Shown one piece after another: positions 59,379-64,000 of a stretch of DNA of 64,000 nt. Numbering within the stretch: position 1 is the first letter of the stretch; every line of letters begins with the position of its first letter. Position numbers and translations under genes: made by a program. The notes below the pieces were generated by a model. The model was given only the letters and a program-made list of their open reading frames with translations, did not search any database and was not told where the DNA came from. Origin of the DNA: CAVSUZ01 sp963834715 (GTDB taxonomy: Bacteria; Pseudomonadota; Alphaproteobacteria; Acetobacterales; Acetobacteraceae). The stretch is taken from NCBI GenBank assembly GCA_963834715.1, contig CAWIDE010000001.1, positions 1 through 64,000 on the forward strand. Reading direction: 5' to 3'.

Positions 59379-60039
59379 CCAGACGGAGGTGGCCGAGACC
59401 GCGGTCGAGGCGCTGGCGCGGGAAGTCGGTTCCATTGCGGGCGTGCAGGATGTGCGTCTGGAGCGGGACGAGGTTGTGGCGGATGTGGGCCGTGATGACC
59501 TTGTTGCGGTGATGACGACGCTGCGCGACGATAAGCGGTTTTCGTTAGAGCAGTGCATGGACATTTGCGGGGTGGATTGGCCGGACCGGCCAGAACGCTT
59601 CGATGTGGTTTATAACCTGTTGTCGGTGACGCTGAATCAACGCGTCCGCGTTATTGTCGCGACTAACGAGACGACGCCCGTTCCGTCGGTGCATGAAATC
59701 TGGCCGTCGGCGACGTGGTGGGAGCGTGAGTGCTGGGATCTGTTTGGGATCCTGTTTTCCGGGCAGCCGGATTTGCGGCGCATCCTGACCGACTATGGGT
59801 TTGAAGGGCATCCGCTGCGCAAGGACTTCCCGCTGACCGGACACGTCGAGGTCCGGTACGACGAGGACCGCAAGCAGGTGGTGTATGAGCCGGTGAAGCT
59901 GACGCAGGAGTGGCGGAGCTTCGACTTTATTTCTCCCTGGGAAGGGGAGGTTACGCTTCCTGGCGACGAGAAGGTGCATGCGCACCGGGGGCACCCGACG
60001 CGCTTTATGGATCGCCCGTCGCGTGACGAGAAGGGCTGA
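59371..60039 (+). CDS. nuoC: NuoC, Complex I 30-kDa subunit
   Basis: NuoC is a peripheral-arm subunit that sits next to NuoD. The start is GTG 59371 (VADQTEVAETAV), overlapping nuoB by 8 nt; a frame open upstream is inside nuoB. Family motifs are DICGVDWPDRPERFDVVYNL, WPSATWWERECWDLFGILFS and LTDYGFEGHPLRKDFPLTGH, the last being the PROSITE-type signature. It is 222 residues and separate from nuoD (not fused). Confidence 0.96.
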   Translation: MADQTEVAETAVEALAREVGSIAGVQDVRLERDEVVADVGRDDLVAVMTTLRDDKRFSLEQCMDICGVDWPDRPERFDVVYNLLSVTLNQRVRVIVATNETTPVPSVHEIWPSATWWERECWDLFGILFSGQPDLRRILTDYGFEGHPLRKDFPLTGHVEVRYDEDRKQVVYEPVKLTQEWRSFDFISPWEGEVTLPGDEKVHAHRGHPTRFMDRPSRDEKG

Positions 60040-60044
60040 GTGGG

Positions 60045-61262
60045 ATGAGCGGGGGGGTTCTACCGGAGACCGAGGCGAAACGGCACCGCGTCGTTGAGAT
60101 TGACAGCCACGCCATCAACTTTGGTCCGCAGCATCCGGCGGCGCATGGGGTTCTGCGGCTGATCCTGGAGATGGACGGGGAGGTGGTGGAGCGCGCCGAC
60201 CCGCATATCGGGCTGCTGCACCGAGGCACCGAGAAGCTGATCGAATATCGCACCTATTTGCCGAATGTGCCGTATTTCGACCGGCTGGATTACGTTTCTC
60301 CGATGTCGCAGGAACATGCGTATGTGCGGGCTGTGGAGAAGCTGCTGGGGATCGAGGCGCCGGAACGGGCGCAGTGGATCCGCACGCTGTTCGACGAGAT
60401 TACGCGGGTTCTGAACCATCTGCTGAATCTTACGACCTATGCGCTAGACGTTGGCGCGATTACACCGAGCCTGTGGGGGTTCGAGGAACGCGAGAAGCTG
60501 ATGGAGTTTTATGAGGCAGCTTCGGGCGCGCGGCTGCACTCGAACTACTATCGGCCGGGCGGAGTGAACCGCGATTTGCCGGTGGGTCTGGAAGAACGCA
60601 TCGCGGAGTGGGCGGAGACGTTCCCGAAGTTTATCGATGATCTGGAAGACCTACTGACGGCAAACCGGATCTGGAAGCAGCGCCTGGTGGATATTGGGGT
60701 GATTTCGGCCGAGGAAGCGCTGGCCTGGGGTTGGAGCGGCCCCTGTTTGCGGGCTTCGGGGGTGCCGTGGGATCTGCGGCGGGCGCAGCCGTACGCGAAG
60801 TATAATGAGGTGGACTTCAAGATTCCCGTGGGCCGGAATGGTGACTGTTACGACCGTTACCTGGTTCGCATGTGGGAGATGCGGGAGAGCGTAAAGATTA
60901 TCCGCCAGTGCCTGGCGAAGATGAAGCCCGGGCCGGTGCGCATTCTGGATAACAAGATCACGCCGCCGAAGCGGGCGGAGATGAAGCGATCTATGGAGGC
61001 GCTAATCCATCATTTCAAGCTGTTCACCGAAGGGTTTCACGTGCCGGCGGGGGCAACCTATACGGTGTGTGAGACGCCGAAGGGAGAGTTTGGGGTCTAT
61101 CTGGTGGCGGATGGGACGAACCGGCCGTATCGGTGCAAGATTCGCTCGACCGGTTTTGCGTTTTTGCAGACGATGGATTTTCTAGCGAAGCGGCACATGC
61201 TGGCGGATACGGTGGCCATTATTGGTTCGCTGGACGTGGTGTTTGGGGAGATCGACAGATAG
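60045..61262 (+). CDS. nuoD: NuoD, Complex I 49-kDa subunit
   Basis: NuoD forms part of the quinone pocket with NuoB. Key segments are INFGPQHPAAHGVLRLILEM, PHIGLLHRGTEKLIEYRTYL (signature), PYFDRLDYVSPMSQEHAY and GATYTVCETPKGEFGVYLVA. The quinone-site His is in GPQHPAAHG and the Tyr is in YFDRLDYVSP. It is 405 residues, intact, and starts 5 bp after nuoC. Confidence 0.97.
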   Translation: MSGGVLPETEAKRHRVVEIDSHAINFGPQHPAAHGVLRLILEMDGEVVERADPHIGLLHRGTEKLIEYRTYLPNVPYFDRLDYVSPMSQEHAYVRAVEKLLGIEAPERAQWIRTLFDEITRVLNHLLNLTTYALDVGAITPSLWGFEEREKLMEFYEAASGARLHSNYYRPGGVNRDLPVGLEERIAEWAETFPKFIDDLEDLLTANRIWKQRLVDIGVISAEEALAWGWSGPCLRASGVPWDLRRAQPYAKYNEVDFKIPVGRNGDCYDRYLVRMWEMRESVKIIRQCLAKMKPGPVRILDNKITPPKRAEMKRSMEALIHHFKLFTEGFHVPAGATYTVCETPKGEFGVYLVADGTNRPYRCKIRSTGFAFLQTMDFLAKRHMLADTVAIIGSLDVVFGEIDR

Positions 61263-61264
61263 CA

Positions 61265-61927
61265 ATGTCTGGCCTAGCGAAACCAGTTGCGGGAGTTCCG
61301 GCGCTGGAAGCTTACCAGCCGGCGAGTTTTAGGTTTGACGCGGAAGGTGAGGCGGAGATACGGCGGGCGGTCGCCAAGTATCCGCCGGGGCGGCAAGCGA
61401 GCGCGGTGATTGCGCTGCTGTATGTGGTGCAAGAGCAGATGGGACGGCAGACGGGAAGCGCCTGGGTGCCGCGCGCGGGAATGGATGCTGTTGCGGCGCG
61501 CCTGGAGATGGCGCCGATCCGGGTTTATGAGATCGCGACGTTTTATACGATGTTCAATCTGAAACCAATCGGAAAGTGGCATCTGCAGATCTGCACGACC
61601 ACGCCCTGCTGGCTGCGTGGATCCGATGAAGTGGTGGCGGTGTGTCGTGCTGAGACCGGCATCGAACGCTGGGGCGAGACGAGCGCGGAAGGGCTGTTCA
61701 CTATGACTGAGGTTGAGTGCCTTGGCGCCTGCGTGAACGCGCCGATGATGCAGGTCAACAACAAGGATTTCTACGAGGATCTGGACGCGGAGAGCACAAA
61801 GCGCCTGCTCGATGCGCTGCGGCAGGGTGAGCCTCCGCCGGCGGGCTCTATGGCGGGACGGCAGACTTCCGCGCCGGCGGGTGGGCCGAATACGCTGACG
61901 ACATTGAAGTTCGAGCAGGGGACGTGA
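61265..61927 (+). CDS. nuoE: NuoE, Complex I 24-kDa [2Fe-2S] subunit
   Basis: NuoE carries cluster N1a. The start is ATG 61265, two bases after the nuoD stop. The cluster cysteines are in ICTTTPCWLRGSDEV and EVECLGACVNAPMMQVN. The N-terminal thioredoxin-like segment KYPPGRQASAVIALLYVVQE is normal. A Gly/Pro tail (QTSAPAGGPNTLTTLKFEQG) follows. It is 220 residues; its stop overlaps the ATG of nuoF. Confidence 0.97.
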   Translation: MSGLAKPVAGVPALEAYQPASFRFDAEGEAEIRRAVAKYPPGRQASAVIALLYVVQEQMGRQTGSAWVPRAGMDAVAARLEMAPIRVYEIATFYTMFNLKPIGKWHLQICTTTPCWLRGSDEVVAVCRAETGIERWGETSAEGLFTMTEVECLGACVNAPMMQVNNKDFYEDLDAESTKRLLDALRQGEPPPAGSMAGRQTSAPAGGPNTLTTLKFEQGT

Positions 61928-63231
61928 TGCTCGAGGACCGGGATCGGATTTTCACAAATTTATATGGGCTGCATGACTGGCGGCTGAAGGCTGCTCGGAG
62001 TTGCGGGGATTGGGATGGAACGAAGGATATTCTGGCGAAGGGCCGCGATGCGATCGTAGAGGAGATTAAGCAGTCGGGACTGCGGGGCCGAGGCGGAGCT
62101 GGGTTTCCCACGGGGTTGAAATGGTCGTTTATGCCGAAACAATCGGATGGGCGGCCGGCGTATCTGGTGGTGAATGCTGACGAGTTGGAGCCTGGGACCT
62201 GTAAGGACCGGGATATTATGCGACACGATCCGCACAAGCTGATCGAGGGTTGCCTGATTGCCTCGTTCGCCATGGGGGCGAATAATTGTTTCATTTATAT
62301 ACGGGGGGAGTTTTATAACGAAGCGCGGGTATTAGAGGCTGCGATTGCGGAGGCCGAGCAGGCGGGGCTGATTGGAAAGAATGCCTGCGGGTCCGGGTGG
62401 GACATGGACATTCGGGTGCATCGCGGGGCGGGCGCGTATATCTGCGGTGAGGAGACGGCGCTGCTGGAGAGCCTTGAGGGTAAGAAGGGCATGCCGCGGC
62501 TGAAGCCGCCGTTTCCGGCGGCAGTCGGCGTGTATGGGTGCCCGAGCACGGTGAACAACGTGGAGAGCATCGCGGTGACACCCACGATTATGCGGCGGGG
62601 CGCCGACTGGTTTTCCGCGATCGGGCGACCGAAGAATACCGGACCGAAGATTTATTGCATTTCCGGTCATGTAAATAAACCGTGCAACGTGGAGGAGGCC
62701 CTGGGCATTCCCCTGCGTGAGCTGATCGAGCGTTATGCCGGGGGTGTGCGCGGCGGGTGGGACAATCTGCTGGCGGTGATCCCGGGCGGATCTTCGGTGC
62801 CGGTGATTCCGAAATCGGTGTGCGATGACGTGCTAATGGACTTCGACAGTCTGCGGGACGTGAAGAGCGGACTTGGTACGGCGGCAGTGATCGTGATGGA
62901 CAAATCGACCGATATCATTCGGGCGATTGCGCGGATATCCCAGTTCTACAAGCATGAGAGCTGCGGGCAGTGCACGCCATGCCGGGAGGGCACCGGGTGG
63001 ATGATGCGGGTGATGTACCGGATGGTGCAGGGGCGCGCGGAGCCCGAGGAGATCGATACGCTTGATCAGGTCACTCGTCAGGTGGAAGGGCATACGATCT
63101 GCGCGTTAGGCGATGCGGCGGCCTGGCCGATCCAGGGATTGATCCGCCATTTCCGGCCAGAGATCGAGGCGCGGATCGCCGCCTATAAACAACGCACGGG
63201 CGTTCCGCGCATGCCGATGGCGGCGGAGTAG
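61927..63231 (+). CDS. nuoF: NuoF, Complex I NADH-binding 51-kDa subunit
   Basis: NuoF binds NADH, FMN and cluster N3. The FMN/NADH glycine motif is SGLRGRGGAGFPTGLKWSF, followed by AYICGEETALLESLEGKKG and, for the [4Fe-4S] cluster, ESCGQCTPCREGTGWMMR with the fourth Cys in GHTICALGDAAAWP. It is 434 residues and intact. ATG 61927 overlaps the nuoE stop; GTG 61924 is an equal alternative. Confidence 0.97.
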   Translation: MLEDRDRIFTNLYGLHDWRLKAARSCGDWDGTKDILAKGRDAIVEEIKQSGLRGRGGAGFPTGLKWSFMPKQSDGRPAYLVVNADELEPGTCKDRDIMRHDPHKLIEGCLIASFAMGANNCFIYIRGEFYNEARVLEAAIAEAEQAGLIGKNACGSGWDMDIRVHRGAGAYICGEETALLESLEGKKGMPRLKPPFPAAVGVYGCPSTVNNVESIAVTPTIMRRGADWFSAIGRPKNTGPKIYCISGHVNKPCNVEEALGIPLRELIERYAGGVRGGWDNLLAVIPGGSSVPVIPKSVCDDVLMDFDSLRDVKSGLGTAAVIVMDKSTDIIRAIARISQFYKHESCGQCTPCREGTGWMMRVMYRMVQGRAEPEEIDTLDQVTRQVEGHTICALGDAAAWPIQGLIRHFRPEIEARIAAYKQRTGVPRMPMAAE

Positions 63232-63236
63232 GGATT

Positions 63237-64000
63237 ATGCCGAAGGTTACGGTTGACGGCATCGAGGTTGAGGTTCCCGCCGGATCCAACGTGCTGCAGG
63301 CGTGCGAGGCAGCGGGGGTCGAAATTCCGCGGTTTTGCTATCACGACCGGTTGTCGGTGGCGGGCAACTGCCGGATGTGCCTGGTGGAGATCGAGAAGGC
63401 TCCGCCGAAGCCTATCGCTTCCTGTGCGTGGCCGGTTGCGGATGGGATGGTGGTGCATACCGATAGCCCGATGGTACGCAATGCGCGCCGGGGCGTGATG
63501 GAGTTTCTGCTGATCAACCATCCGCTGGATTGTCCGATCTGCGACCAGGGCGGGGAGTGCGATCTGCAGGACCAGGCGCTGGGATATGGGATGGATCATT
63601 CCCGCTATCAGGAGAACAAGCGGGCGGTCGAGGACAAGTATCTTGGGCCGTTGGTCAAGACGGTGATGACGCGTTGCATTCAGTGCACGCGGTGTGTGCG
63701 GTTCATCACAGAGGTTGCGGGCGTTCCGGAGTTGGGCGCCGTAGAGCGCGGTGAGAATCTTGAGATCACGACCTATGTGGATAAGGCGCTGAGCTCCGAG
63801 CTGTCAGGCAATATCATTGATCTTTGCCCGGTGGGTGCGCTGACCGCAAAGCCGATCGCGTTTGCGTATCGTAGCTGGGAGCTGAACAAGACTGACAGCG
63901 TGGATGTGCTGGACGGGATGGGCTGCAACATCCGGGTGGACTCGCGCGGCCCGGAGGTGATTCGCATTCTGCCGCGGCTGAATGAGGATGTGAACGAGGA
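63237..64000 (+). CDS. nuoG: NuoG, Complex I 75-kDa iron-sulfur subunit, 5' part
   Basis: The N-terminal ~254 residues; the rest lies past the right edge. The [2Fe-2S] ferredoxin-like domain is FCYHDRLSVAGNCRMCLVEI with SCAWPVADG. The His-ligated cluster N5 region is LINHPLDCPICDQGGECDLQ, and the following [4Fe-4S] site is TRCIQCTRCVRFITEVAGV with IDLCPVGALTAKP. It starts 5 bp after nuoF. Confidence 0.97.
   Translation, partial: MPKVTVDGIEVEVPAGSNVLQACEAAGVEIPRFCYHDRLSVAGNCRMCLVEIEKAPPKPIASCAWPVADGMVVHTDSPMVRNARRGVMEFLLINHPLDCPICDQGGECDLQDQALGYGMDHSRYQENKRAVEDKYLGPLVKTVMTRCIQCTRCVRFITEVAGVPELGAVERGENLEITTYVDKALSSELSGNIIDLCPVGALTAKPIAFAYRSWELNKTDSVDVLDGMGCNIRVDSRGPEVIRILPRLNEDVNE

Overview
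The window reads as a high-GC alphaproteobacterial chromosome segment, most likely Rhodospirillales/Acetobacteraceae. The support is the tig-clpP-clpX-lon-hup-tRNA-nuo order, a usg gene beside a CIRCE-controlled groESL operon, Coq9, heme A synthase, and a complete periplasmic PQQ-alcohol oxidation block. This placement is inferred from gene content only.

Layout. 1-8,215 (minus strand): a PQQ module with a quinoprotein alcohol dehydrogenase, a two-domain cytochrome c, pqqBCDE and a broken three-gene ABC transporter; no pqqA is visible. 8.6-11.4 kb: a small secreted protein, an orphan nitrate/sulfonate-type ABC permease-ATPase pair and a small exported protein. 11.4-12.7 kb: moaA and a DUF3553 gene. 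12.8-16.1 kb: a decaying chemotaxis locus (ChpT-like protein without its histidine, CheA, CheY, a CheR stub). 16.2-20.5 kb: a tartrate/D-malate-type dehydrogenase and an acetoin dehydrogenase operon acoABC. 20.7-23.4 kb: a possible structured RNA, a class III nucleotidyl cyclase, DUF2147 and a secreted alpha/beta hydrolase. 23.5-25.4 kb: a fragmented island with a RapZ-C-like gene and 65-bp tandem repeats. 25.5-31.7 kb: GFA enzyme, coq9, def, ClC channel, secD and secF. 31.8-36.9 kb: an accessory island (32-bp tandem repeats, antitoxin-PIN toxin pair, DUF29, Eco57I-like methylase, GIY-YIG gene between REP elements). 37.0-45.4 kb: groEL-groES, usg, CPA2 antiporter, AraC remnant, ctaA, tldD, SGNH hydrolase. 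45.4-51 kb: repeats, a DUF6065-like gene, a histidine kinase-receiver-TolB-like-TPR fusion, a tiny lipoprotein, a MITE-like element and an IclR regulator. 51.3-64 kb: tRNA-Leu, the proteostasis cluster, hup, tRNA-Val, tRNA-Asp and nuoABCDEFG (nuoG runs off the end).

How the genes work together. The alcohol dehydrogenase would oxidise alcohols in the periplasm with PQQ made by PqqBCDE and pass electrons to the adjacent cytochrome c. Heme A synthase and Complex I feed the main respiratory chain. Tig/ClpPX/Lon and GroESL form the protein quality-control core, with a CIRCE operator before groES and a sigma-32-like site before lon.

Caution about the sequence. At least ten genes carry single-base frameshifts, and two carry in-frame TAG codons where tryptophan is expected. 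The shifts hit genes that should be essential or nearly so (def, secD) as well as clpP, and several fall in homopolymers. Sequencing or assembly error is therefore a serious alternative to gene decay. The cheR and araC stubs are different, because whole domains are missing.
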